DNA from: Verrucomicrobiia bacterium
GTDB lineage: Bacteria; Verrucomicrobiota; Verrucomicrobiia; Verrucomicrobiales; Akkermansiaceae
NCBI GenBank assembly: GCA_947460915.1
Contig: CANHKJ010000101.1
Coordinates: 1-9,662, forward strand
Length of the DNA: 9,662 bases
Direction: 5' to 3'
Made by a program: the position numbers and the translations under genes. The notes under the pieces were generated by a model that was given only the letters and a program-made list of their open reading frames with translations, was not told where the DNA came from and ran no database searches. Shown in pieces: positions 1 to 6,412 of the stretch (positions are counted from its first letter, which is position 1; the number at the start of each line of letters is the position of its first letter).

Positions 1-245
1 GCCGTGGCCTGCTGGGTAGCAATGGCGTGAGAGCGAGCTCGATTCAAATGCCCCTTCACCACCTCACGCGATGCCTGCCGCGCCTTCGTGCTCGATTTCA
101 TAAAAACCGGAGCCGCAGCGACCAACAATGCCGCCAAAATCACCATCACGACCATCAATTCCGTCAACGAAAATCCTCGGGCCTCACGAGCAAAACGCCT
201 GTGATGCCATCGTTGCCAGCGGGGCCTGGAGTGAGTGACTTGCAT
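1..245 (-). CDS. Prepilin/pseudopilin, type IV pilin-like N-terminus (3' end cut by window edge)
   Basis: Reading the minus strand from ATG at 245 gives 81 codons that run off the window. Residues 1-24 form a long leader with seven arginines ending in glycine. The mature part starts FSLTELMVVMVILAALLV, so the class III signal-peptide site is G24/F25 with the invariant Glu at +5 (E29). Residues 25-46 are the hydrophobic helix that anchors a pilin in the membrane and packs it in the filament. The following helix (VKGHLNRARSHAIATQ) resembles GspH/FimT-type minor pseudopilins. A prepilin peptidase (PilD) would be needed for processing; none is in view. The role in a type II secretion pseudopilus, type IV pilus or related system cannot be decided from the fragment. 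The N-terminal motif makes the class secure; the subclass is inference. No ribosome-binding site is seen before the ATG. Confidence 0.88.
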   Translation of the reverse strand, partial: MQVTHSRPRWQRWHHRRFAREARGFSLTELMVVMVILAALLVAAAPVFMKSSTKARQASREVVKGHLNRARSHAIATQQAT

Positions 246-325
246 GTCGTATTTGAGTTCAATACAGCAAGATTAATGCCAGCACGATGTAAATACGAAA
301 ACAACTCACTTGCAACTGAAAATTC

Positions 326-343
326 TGTGACCATGATGTCACA
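326..343. promoter_or_regulatory. Perfect inverted repeat TGTGAC-N6-GTCACA, candidate operator
   Basis: TGTGACCATGATGTCACA has two perfect 6-base arms around a 6-base centre. It lies 81 bases upstream of the prepilin start, in a non-coding gap between two minus-strand genes. It resembles a dimeric regulator site. The TGTGA/TCACA halves recall the CRP consensus, but here they are 8 bases apart rather than 6, so a CRP call is not supported. It is also possible that it forms an RNA hairpin. Confidence 0.3.
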
Positions 344-359
344 AAGGATGAAAATCCTT
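344..359. repeat. Inverted repeat AAGGAT-GAAA-ATCCTT downstream of the Nudix gene
   Basis: A perfect 6-base-arm hairpin with a 4-base loop directly abuts the palindrome at 326-343. On the minus strand it lies about 40 bases after the Nudix stop codon. No U-tract follows it, so it is at best a weak transcription stop or an mRNA-end stabiliser. An alternative pairing of GATGAA (347-352) with TTCATC (358-363) competes with it. Confidence 0.3.
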
Positions 360-399
360 CATCAATCCGAAGCATTTTGCATTTTTGACAATCTGAGCC

Positions 400-939
400 T
401 TAAAGGTTTACATCAAAAAAGTCCTTCATGACCTGTCGATACACCTCACGCTTGAATTCCGGCAGCCACTCCAGCTCAAACTCCGTCGGCAAGATCCAGC
501 GGTACGCAGAAAACTCGCGCGGACGCTGGTTCACATTCACCTCAGGCGCGTCCGCCTTGAGCATACACAAATAGTAGGTCTGCTCCTGCCCATGAAAGCC
601 ATGCTTTTTGCGTTTTTTCAATCGCACTTCCGGCGGATAAATGTAGCGGTATCCATCCGCCTTGCGCAGCACCTCATAGTGCTCCGGCAAGAGTCCAATC
701 TCTTCGCGAACTTCCCGGGCTAGCGCCTGTTCAAGAGATTCACCCGGATCCACTCCGCCTTGAGGAAATTGCCACGCCCCCTGAAAGGTAGAACGCTCAC
801 ACACCAGAAGATGCCCTTCAGGCCGAAGGAATAACGCTGCTACATTAGGGCGAAAACGAACCACGAAAGTCAGGATAATGAGTACTGCTGCGAATGCAAT
901 CGCGAAATTCCTGCGTGAAAAAATTTCTTCATTCCGCAC
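400..939 (-). CDS. Nudix hydrolase, RppH/Ap4A-hydrolase-like
   Basis: Residues 61-83 match the Nudix box Gx5Ex7REUxEExGU exactly: G61, E67, R75, E76, E79, E80, G82; the glutamates bind the catalytic magnesium. The preceding WQFPQGG, the following YRY, the GQEQTYYL strand and the C-terminal FKREVYRQVMKDF helix are hallmarks of the RppH/NudH branch. Those enzymes remove pyrophosphate from 5'-triphosphorylated mRNA or cleave diadenosine polyphosphates, in the cytoplasm. The start is uncertain. The longest frame begins at GTG 939 right after an in-frame stop and carries a hydrophobic segment (residues 12-27) that is foreign to the family. An internal GTG at 864 gives a 154-residue protein beginning VVRFRPNVAALF, which aligns with normal RppH N-termini. 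I favour the shorter form. RppH versus an Ap4A-specific enzyme cannot be separated here. Confidence 0.88.
   Translation of the reverse strand: MRNEEIFSRRNFAIAFAAVLIILTFVVRFRPNVAALFLRPEGHLLVCERSTFQGAWQFPQGGVDPGESLEQALAREVREEIGLLPEHYEVLRKADGYRYIYPPEVRLKKRKKHGFHGQEQTYYLCMLKADAPEVNVNQRPREFSAYRWILPTEFELEWLPEFKREVYRQVMKDFFDVNL
872..899 (-). promoter_or_regulatory. Candidate promoter giving a leaderless Nudix transcript
   Basis: On the minus strand TTGCAT (899-894) and TATCCT (877-872) are separated by 16 bases. TATCCT ends 7 bases before GTG 864, so transcription would begin at or next to that GTG. This would support the short start of the Nudix gene with no 5' leader. The -35 match is only 3 of 6, so the call is weak. 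Confidence 0.22.
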
Positions 940-976
940 TGGTCAGCGTCCGCCCTTTATGCCAATGTTGCTCATC

Positions 977-1552
977 ATGAAAACACTCAGCCTCTGCTTT
1001 TTCCTCTGCACCTCCTTTGCTTTATTGGCTCAAGGTCAAAACCAAACGAACAATAACAATCAAAACACCCCAGATGCGGACCAAAGACAACAAGAGCTCG
1101 AAGCCCGCGTGAAGGAGCTCGAAAGCAAAGGCAACGATCGTTTCTGGCAAGGCAACATCAATGGCGGCGAAATCATGGTCGCCGTGGATCGCATCGGCGC
1201 CATTAGCAAAACCCAGTATTTGCTCGATGGCGGACTGCTCTGCACTGAGGTCGTGATCGATACCCTTGGAGGTCAATCGCTTACCCGCATCTATCACGTC
1301 GTGCCCGCCAGCGAGGCTGTCGCCGCCAATGCCGCTACCAAGATCGTTGATCGCGCCAAGGAAGTGCTCGACAACAACGCCGCACGCACGGGCTCCAAGC
1401 TACACGAATTGGTACAAAAATCGTATCCAGCCACCACACATGCACACACCGTGGAATTCCGCGTCATGCAGTTGCAGGATCTCGAAGCACTCTACGCAAG
1501 CCTCAAAAATGCTTGGACATCAGGCAAAGGTCGCAATTTCACCGTTCAGTGA
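977..1552 (+). CDS. Secreted coiled-coil protein of unknown function
   Basis: I do not recognise this 191-residue protein. The start at ATG 977 is chosen because it places a clean Sec signal peptide at the N-terminus (MKTLSLCFFLCTSFALLAQ, cleavage probably after the LLA near residue 18). An upstream in-frame ATG at 878 would bury it. The mature part has an Asn/Gln-rich linker (about 20-30), a short charged helix likely to be coiled coil (about 33-52), a mixed alpha/beta core (about 55-110, including GGEIMVAVDRIGAISKTQY) and a helical C-terminal half. No catalytic motif or lipobox is visible. It is the first gene of a plus-strand run, and its TGA overlaps the ATG of the HTH-MBL gene by one base, so the two are probably translated together. 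Export to the periplasm is inferred. Confidence 0.75.
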   Translation: MKTLSLCFFLCTSFALLAQGQNQTNNNNQNTPDADQRQQELEARVKELESKGNDRFWQGNINGGEIMVAVDRIGAISKTQYLLDGGLLCTEVVIDTLGGQSLTRIYHVVPASEAVAANAATKIVDRAKEVLDNNAARTGSKLHELVQKSYPATTHAHTVEFRVMQLQDLEALYASLKNAWTSGKGRNFTVQ

Positions 1553-2367
1553 TGTCCTCCTCCACATCGGGAAAAATCACGCGTCTCGCCGAGGCGATAC
1601 CGCTCGAAGACAATCTTCATTACGTCTGGAGAAAGGCTCTGCGCGGGCATGAGCTCAGCGTTGCGGATCTTCACACACGATGGGGAGTCTCGGCTGCTGT
1701 ATGGGATGCCATTTTGGCGGGAGAATGGTCTAAGCAAGCGGAAGTTCTCGCTGTGGCTTTGCAACTCTCGCCTAAAGCTCTGCGCCATCATTCGAAATAC
1801 TGTCCACGGGTTCCGCATCTCACTTCCGTGAGTCGGCTCCAACTCCCCTTTGAGAGCGACTTCGTCAATGCCTGGCTGATCCGCGATGAAGATCAGACCT
1901 TGCTCTTTGATACCGGCTACGGAGCAAATGATGCACGGACACTGCTAAGCAACATCGGTGCCGCAGACCTGCAACTTTTCCTCACACACGACCATCGAGA
2001 TCATGTTGGCGGGATCTCTGCACTGCGATCGCTCACACAAAAGCAACATTCGCTCCCTGTCGGCTCCAGCATTACTCTAGGCAATCTGAGGATCAAGTGC
2101 CTCGACCTCGCCGGACATTGCCTCCCATCCTATGGCTACCTCATCGAGGGCTTATCAAAGCAGCTGTGCGTCGTGGGAGATGCCCTTTTTGCGGGTTCCA
2201 TCGGCGGCTGCCCCGATTCCTTCACCTACCAAATGGCCTTGCGCAATCTGCGCCATCACGTCTTATCTCTTACTGGTGATACCATCCTCCTTCCCGGACA
2301 CGGCCCCGCCACTACTGTAGCGCTAGAGCGAGCTTACAATCCATTTTTTGCAGAGCCCACCATCTAA
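1552..2367 (+). CDS. HTH domain fused to metallo-beta-lactamase-fold hydrolase
   Basis: The protein has 271 residues from ATG 1552, which overlaps the preceding stop as TGATG; a longer in-frame start at 1513 adds only low-complexity residues. Residues about 21-80 look like an XRE-type helix-turn-helix: LSVADLHTRWGVSAAVWDAI, then GEWSKQAEVLAVALQLSP. Residues about 94-265 are the MBL domain, with every ligand of a two-metal glyoxalase II-like site: H146, H148, D150, H151, H189, D210 and H250, in THDHRDH, AGH, VGD and PGHGP. Strand LLFDTG (117-122) precedes them. The catalytic half should therefore be an active zinc hydrolase, perhaps on a thioester or lactone; the substrate is not shown. There is no signal peptide, so it is cytoplasmic. 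Fold and metal site are secure; the HTH is likely; DNA binding is unproven. Confidence 0.87.
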   Translation: MSSSTSGKITRLAEAIPLEDNLHYVWRKALRGHELSVADLHTRWGVSAAVWDAILAGEWSKQAEVLAVALQLSPKALRHHSKYCPRVPHLTSVSRLQLPFESDFVNAWLIRDEDQTLLFDTGYGANDARTLLSNIGAADLQLFLTHDHRDHVGGISALRSLTQKQHSLPVGSSITLGNLRIKCLDLAGHCLPSYGYLIEGLSKQLCVVGDALFAGSIGGCPDSFTYQMALRNLRHHVLSLTGDTILLPGHGPATTVALERAYNPFFAEPTI

Positions 2368-2388
2368 CAAAAAACTCCTTCCCTTGCC

Positions 2389-3768
2389 ATGAAAGCCATG
2401 CTTTTCGCCTTACTGTCGAGTCTTTCGCTCCACGCAGCTACACCGCCGAATTTGATCTGGATCATGGCGGATGACCTTGGCTACGGTGAATTGGGCTGTT
2501 ACGGACAAAAAATGATCGCCACTCCGCACATCGACCGCATGGCGCAAGAAGGCATGCGTTTCACTCATTACTATTCTGGTGCCACAGTCTGCGCGCCCTC
2601 GCGCAGTGTATTGATGACGGGGCAGCATCAGGGTCATACCCGAATTCGTGGCAATGGTGATGCGAAAAAAATCCGCTTGTTGGCCGAGGACCCCTCGGTG
2701 GCCAAGATCCTGAAAAGCGCAGGATATCGCACCGCAGTTCTCGGGAAATGGGGGCTCGGCGAGTACGGTGGTGCCGAGTCTGGACTGCCCGCGGCACAGG
2801 GATTTGACGAATTTTTTGGCTACCTCAATCACCAACATGCGCACAATCACTTTCCCGATTTTCTCTGGGATCAGGAGGAGAAAAAATCGCTGAAAAATAT
2901 CGTTACGCCCGTAGGAGTCGGGGGCAGTGGTTACGCGACCAAGGCCGTGGAATTCGCCGATGATCTTTTCACCGAACGCGCCTTACAGTTCGTCGAAAAA
3001 AACCAGAAGCAGCCCTTCTTTCTCTATTGGAGCATGGTCACACCGCATGCCAATAACGAACGGGCGCGCGTCCTTGGTGATGGGGCACATGTTCCCGATT
3101 ACGGACCGTATGCCAAAAAAACATGGCCCGCTCAGGATCGAGGCCACGCGGCGATGATCTCACGGCTCGATGGCTACGTGGGGCAATTGCTCGAAAAACT
3201 ACGTGCGCTCGGCATTGCCGAAAACACCCTTGTGATTTTCACCAGTGACAACGGGCCACACAACGAAAGCAGACATCAACTCGATCGCTTTCAACCCAGC
3301 GGCCTCTATCGCGGCATCAAACGCAGCCTCACGGATGGTGGCATTCGAATCCCATTCATCGCTTGGTGGCCGGGCACTGTCAAAGCAGCAAGCACCAGCG
3401 ATCACATTGGTTCTTTTGCCGATTGGTTACCCACGGCAGCCGAGCTCGCCGGCACGAAGCCCGACAAGCCAACAGACGGCATCAGCATTGCGCCTACCCT
3501 CCGCGGCAAAAAACAAGCCAAGCACGAATTTCTTTACTGGGAGTTTCACGAAGGTGGGTTCCAACAGGCCGCCCTCTACCTAGGACGTTGGAAAGGCATT
3601 CGCCGTGGGAGTGCAGACGCCCCCATTGTTCTCTACGACCAACAAAACGACCCAGGAGAATCGACCAATGTGGCAAGCCAACACCCCGATGTATGCGCAG
3701 CGATTGATCAATATCTCCGCCAAGCTCGCACACCACTTCCCGAGTGGAAACCTCGCTGGAAACCATGA
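2389..3768 (+). CDS. Exported sulfatase, formylglycine-dependent (arylsulfatase family)
   Basis: This 459-residue protein is a complete type I sulfatase. A Sec signal peptide covers residues 1 to about 17 (LLSSLSLHAA). The sulfatase signature CAPSR gives C68, which is oxidised to formylglycine, with P70, S71 and R72. Predicted calcium ligands are D28, D29, D287 and N288 (TSDNG). K120 (GKWGLG), H220 (TPH) and K311 (RGIKRS) fit the sulfate-binding and catalytic positions. The family cleaves sulfate esters from polysaccharides, glycosaminoglycans or small aryl sulfates, usually in the periplasm or outside. The substrate cannot be told from sequence alone, and no maturase (FGE or anSME) or glycoside hydrolase is nearby. 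It starts 21 bases after the HTH-MBL stop, so cotranscription is likely. An alternative ATG three codons in (2398) would still leave a signal peptide. Confidence 0.95.
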   Translation: MKAMLFALLSSLSLHAATPPNLIWIMADDLGYGELGCYGQKMIATPHIDRMAQEGMRFTHYYSGATVCAPSRSVLMTGQHQGHTRIRGNGDAKKIRLLAEDPSVAKILKSAGYRTAVLGKWGLGEYGGAESGLPAAQGFDEFFGYLNHQHAHNHFPDFLWDQEEKKSLKNIVTPVGVGGSGYATKAVEFADDLFTERALQFVEKNQKQPFFLYWSMVTPHANNERARVLGDGAHVPDYGPYAKKTWPAQDRGHAAMISRLDGYVGQLLEKLRALGIAENTLVIFTSDNGPHNESRHQLDRFQPSGLYRGIKRSLTDGGIRIPFIAWWPGTVKAASTSDHIGSFADWLPTAAELAGTKPDKPTDGISIAPTLRGKKQAKHEFLYWEFHEGGFQQAALYLGRWKGIRRGSADAPIVLYDQQNDPGESTNVASQHPDVCAAIDQYLRQARTPLPEWKPRWKP

Positions 3769-3789
3769 GCTCTGGTGGCATCGGATTCG

Positions 3790-3810
3790 ATCGCTCCGCG
3801 CAGGAGCGGT
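3790..3810. other. Stem-loop after the sulfatase gene
   Basis: CGCTCC (3792-3797) pairs with GGAGCG (3803-3808) across a 5-base loop; a T-G wobble and an A-T pair extend the stem to 8. It is 22 bases past the sulfatase stop and over 100 bases before hflX. No T-tract follows, so it is not a standard intrinsic terminator. It might slow decay of the upstream mRNA or assist factor-dependent termination. The rest of the 154-base gap shows no convincing promoter. Confidence 0.35.
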
Positions 3811-3922
3811 GCTTGTCAGCAAAAAATTCGCTCGCGATTATTAGACCAAGTCCCCAACTGCTTGTGCGTTCATTTTTTCCATAGCATTCATCAGAATTCC
3901 GTGGTAAAACACCCCACAGCAC

Positions 3923-5245
3923 ATGTTTGAAGTTAGAGAACGTCCTGAAATGGTCGAGCGCGCGATGCTCGTCGGCATTTATTTTGATCCTCGCGAGGAA
4001 GTGGAAGCAGAATCGCTGTTAGAAGAATTACACGAACTGGTAGAGACACTAGGCATCAACATTGTGCACACCGTGTTTTACCGCAGCCGAGCTCTCCACA
4101 AGCAATACCTTTGCGGCACCGGTAAGGCCCAAGAAATCGTTGACCTCGCAAAAGCCTTTGAATGTGATGTCATCATTTTTGACAACGGCCTCTCACCCTC
4201 GCAGCAGCGATCATGGGAAAGACTGGGCGATGTAGCAGTCATCGACCGAGAAGAAGTGATCCTCGATATCTTTAACAAACGCGCGCAAACCCGTGAAGCA
4301 CGCATTCAGGTCGACCTCGCACGCATGCAATACGCCCTGCCGCGCATGGCCCGCATGTGGGGACACCTTGACCGCGAAGGTGGTGGTGCAGGCGGTGGCA
4401 GCGGTGGTGGTGGCGGTGCTAACCGTGGCATGGGTGAAAAACAAATTGAGGTGGACCGCCGCTTGGCTTATCAACGCATCGATCGACTCAAACGAGAGCT
4501 CGAAGATGTCCGCAGCCAGCGCAAAACCCAGCGCAAGGAGCGTGAAAAACTCGGCACGGCTCACGCAGCCATCGTCGGCTACACCAACTCCGGAAAATCT
4601 ACCTTGCTCAACAAACTTTCCGGCGCTGATGTGCTCGCCAAGGACATGCTCTTCGCTACGCTCGATACCACAACACGGCGGATCGAGCTGCCCGATGGTC
4701 AACCGCTCTTGTTAACCGATACGGTTGGTTTTGTCCGCAACTTACCGCACCGCTTGGTGGAAGCCTTTAAGGCCACACTGGAAGAAGCCGTACTCGCAGA
4801 TTTTCTCATCCACGTTCTCGATTGCTCCTCGCCCGAGATTGATCGGCTCTACGAGACAACCTTGGAGGTCTTAGAAGAACTCGGCGCAGGCGACAAAAAA
4901 ATCATCACCGTACTTAACAAAACCGACTTGCTGGAAGACGAAGTACAGCGATTACTCTTAGAAAACCGCTATCCGGGGGCGATTTACATTTCTGCGTCGA
5001 AGGGTGAAAACATGGAGACCTTGCTCGCGCTGTGTGCCGAGGCGCTGGCCGATCGAATCCAGAAAATGCACTATCGCATTCCGCAAACACGCGGCGATGT
5101 ACTCAATCTCCTGCACCGTGATGCAAAAGTGCTCTCGACTTCTTACGAGGACAATGATATCCTAGTTTCAGCCGTTGTGCCTGACTCGATTGCAGGAAAA
5201 CTCATGGCATTTTCCACTTTAGAAGTACCGCCCTCCGACCTATGA
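3923..5245 (+). CDS. hflX: GTPase HflX, ribosome-splitting/rescue factor
   Basis: This 440-residue protein has the full HflX layout. The N-terminal nucleotide-binding-like domain (about 10-120) contains the GTGKAQEI signature (65-72). A helical linker (about 125-212) carries QVDLARMQYALPRM and GEKQIEVDRRLAYQRI. The G domain (about 213-380) has G1 GYTNSGKS (219-226), TTTR (249-252), G3 DTVG (266-269), G4 NKTD (332-335) and G5 SASKG (357-361). A small C-terminal domain follows. HflX family members bind the large ribosomal subunit, hydrolyse GTP and split stalled or hibernating ribosomes, often under heat or antibiotic stress. Unusual here is a stretch at 153-166 that is almost all glycine, expanding the loop where most HflX proteins have a short GGxGxRGxGE motif. 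The stop overlaps the next gene as ATGA (5242-5245). Other ATGs at codons 10 and 15 are possible but less consistent with family length. Confidence 0.96.
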   Translation: MFEVRERPEMVERAMLVGIYFDPREEVEAESLLEELHELVETLGINIVHTVFYRSRALHKQYLCGTGKAQEIVDLAKAFECDVIIFDNGLSPSQQRSWERLGDVAVIDREEVILDIFNKRAQTREARIQVDLARMQYALPRMARMWGHLDREGGGAGGGSGGGGGANRGMGEKQIEVDRRLAYQRIDRLKRELEDVRSQRKTQRKEREKLGTAHAAIVGYTNSGKSTLLNKLSGADVLAKDMLFATLDTTTRRIELPDGQPLLLTDTVGFVRNLPHRLVEAFKATLEEAVLADFLIHVLDCSSPEIDRLYETTLEVLEELGAGDKKIITVLNKTDLLEDEVQRLLLENRYPGAIYISASKGENMETLLALCAEALADRIQKMHYRIPQTRGDVLNLLHRDAKVLSTSYEDNDILVSAVVPDSIAGKLMAFSTLEVPPSDL

Positions 5246-6387
5246 AATCAAAGCCGCTCTTCATCGCCGCCAATCTGTTGATGACTGTCTGCCTCCTCGC
5301 CCAAGAACCCACTCCGTCATCTCCCGATGCGGTCTTAGTGAAACCTGGTGCCATCAAGGTCAAGCCCATGCTCGACCCAGAATCCATACCTCTGGCGAAA
5401 CCCCTCGAAAGCGATGTCGCCGTGCAAGGCAAGCCCACCGGAGATGATGCGGTAAAACTACAGATTTTCCTCGATCAATTAAACTTCGGCCCCGGAGTGA
5501 TCGACGGTAAACCAGGGCTTTTCACCGAGCACGCCGTGAAGGCATGGAATGAAGTCAATGGCCATCCGATCGATGACTGGGTAGCTGTCCTTGCAGAAGC
5601 ACGCAAGAGTGTGAGCGATCCATTTACTACAGGCATAGTACCTGATATTTTAGTGAAGTGGGTCAATCCTAAGTTGCCCAATGATCGGATTCTGCAATCG
5701 AAAACAAAACGACTCAGTTATCGCAGTGCAGGAGAGCTCATGGCCGAACGCTATCACACTGATCTCGAATATTTGCTAGAGCTCAATGGTGCTAAGAAAT
5801 TATTCAATCTCAAGGCAGGCAGTCAAATCAAGGTGCCGAACGTCACGCCATTTCTCATCGAAAAAATTACCGGCATTCAGCACAAGACCGATGAAGCCAA
5901 AGCTCAGCGACATGTTGTCGTAGACACCAAGCGCAATCAGTTGCGGATTTTTGAAGCAACACCCGTAGCCTTAGTTGTCGAGGAAGAACCAGCTGATGGC
6001 ACTGTCGCACCTGCTAAGCCTGCCGCAAACCGCTCGCTCATTGCGACCTTTCCCATCACTCCCGGCAAAGAACGTTTCATTCACTACGGCATGTGGGAAG
6101 TGCGCAATTGTGTCGAGTTCCCCAGTTGGCGCTATGATAAATCTTTGCTCGAAACAGGTAAGCGCAGTACCGATCAATCCAAGGTATATGACTTACCTTC
6201 TGGACCCAATAGCCCCGTAGGCATCATGTGGTGCGGATTGAGTAAATCTGGTATAGGCCTGCACGGCACCGCCGATCCTGAAACCATCGGACGTGCCCAA
6301 TCGGCGGGTTGCATTCGGCTTTCGAACTGGGATGTCATACGCCTACCATCGCTGATCAGCCCCGGTACTACGGTAGAAATCCGCTAA
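5242..6387 (+). CDS. Exported L,D-transpeptidase with PG-binding and LysM-like domains
   Basis: The 381-residue protein begins with a Sec signal peptide (about 1-20, LLMTVCLLA); C17 has no proper lipobox. A proline/lysine-rich linker precedes a PG_binding_1-like domain (about 66-103, LQIFLDQLNFGPGVIDGKPG). A LysM-like module follows (about 158-199, ending GSQIKVPNV), then a YkuD catalytic domain (about 223-381). Catalytic residues are present: H341 in GLHGT, and S354, G356, C357, R359 in SAGCIRL. The active cysteine forms an acyl-enzyme with peptidoglycan stems to make 3-3 cross-links or attach proteins. The YkuD domain has an Ala/Pro/Glu-rich insertion (about 243-264) between its first strands. 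The gene overlaps the hflX stop by four bases, so it is translationally coupled to a cytoplasmic GTPase. It ends with TAATAA, 25 bases before a strong terminator. Confidence 0.93.
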   Translation: MKSKPLFIAANLLMTVCLLAQEPTPSSPDAVLVKPGAIKVKPMLDPESIPLAKPLESDVAVQGKPTGDDAVKLQIFLDQLNFGPGVIDGKPGLFTEHAVKAWNEVNGHPIDDWVAVLAEARKSVSDPFTTGIVPDILVKWVNPKLPNDRILQSKTKRLSYRSAGELMAERYHTDLEYLLELNGAKKLFNLKAGSQIKVPNVTPFLIEKITGIQHKTDEAKAQRHVVVDTKRNQLRIFEATPVALVVEEEPADGTVAPAKPAANRSLIATFPITPGKERFIHYGMWEVRNCVEFPSWRYDKSLLETGKRSTDQSKVYDLPSGPNSPVGIMWCGLSKSGIGLHGTADPETIGRAQSAGCIRLSNWDVIRLPSLISPGTTVEIR

Positions 6388-6412
6388 TAATCTCAAGCAA
6401 ACAAGCACAACG

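Noticed and set aside
326..343. Canonical CRP binding site
   Set aside because: The TGTGA and TCACA halves are 8 bases apart rather than 6, and no CRP gene or matching promoter is visible.
385..413. Plus-strand promoter starting with TTGACA at 385-390
   Set aside because: The -10 position reads TTACAT (3 of 6) and no plus-strand gene follows; the DNA downstream is the 3' end of the minus-strand Nudix gene.
27..431. Plus-strand ORF of 134 codons across the prepilin gene
   Set aside because: It lies antisense to the prepilin N-terminus and the intergenic palindromes; its peptide is rich in His, Arg and Ser with no domain, typical of a shadow frame.
878..976. Upstream start (ATG 878) for the secreted coiled-coil protein
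   Set aside because: It would put 33 mostly polar residues before a clean signal peptide and overlap the Nudix coding region; ATG 977 is more consistent.
3790..3810. Intrinsic terminator for the sulfatase transcript
   Set aside because: The stem is sound but no T-tract follows, so I list it only as a stem-loop.
4379..4420. Tandem repeat or CRISPR-like array
   Set aside because: The GGT/GGC tract is simply the coding DNA for a glycine run in HflX and has no spacer structure.
5242..5310. Lipoprotein signal for the L,D-transpeptidase (C17)
   Set aside because: The residues before C17 (MTV) do not form a lipobox; an ordinary signal peptidase I site near LLA is more likely.
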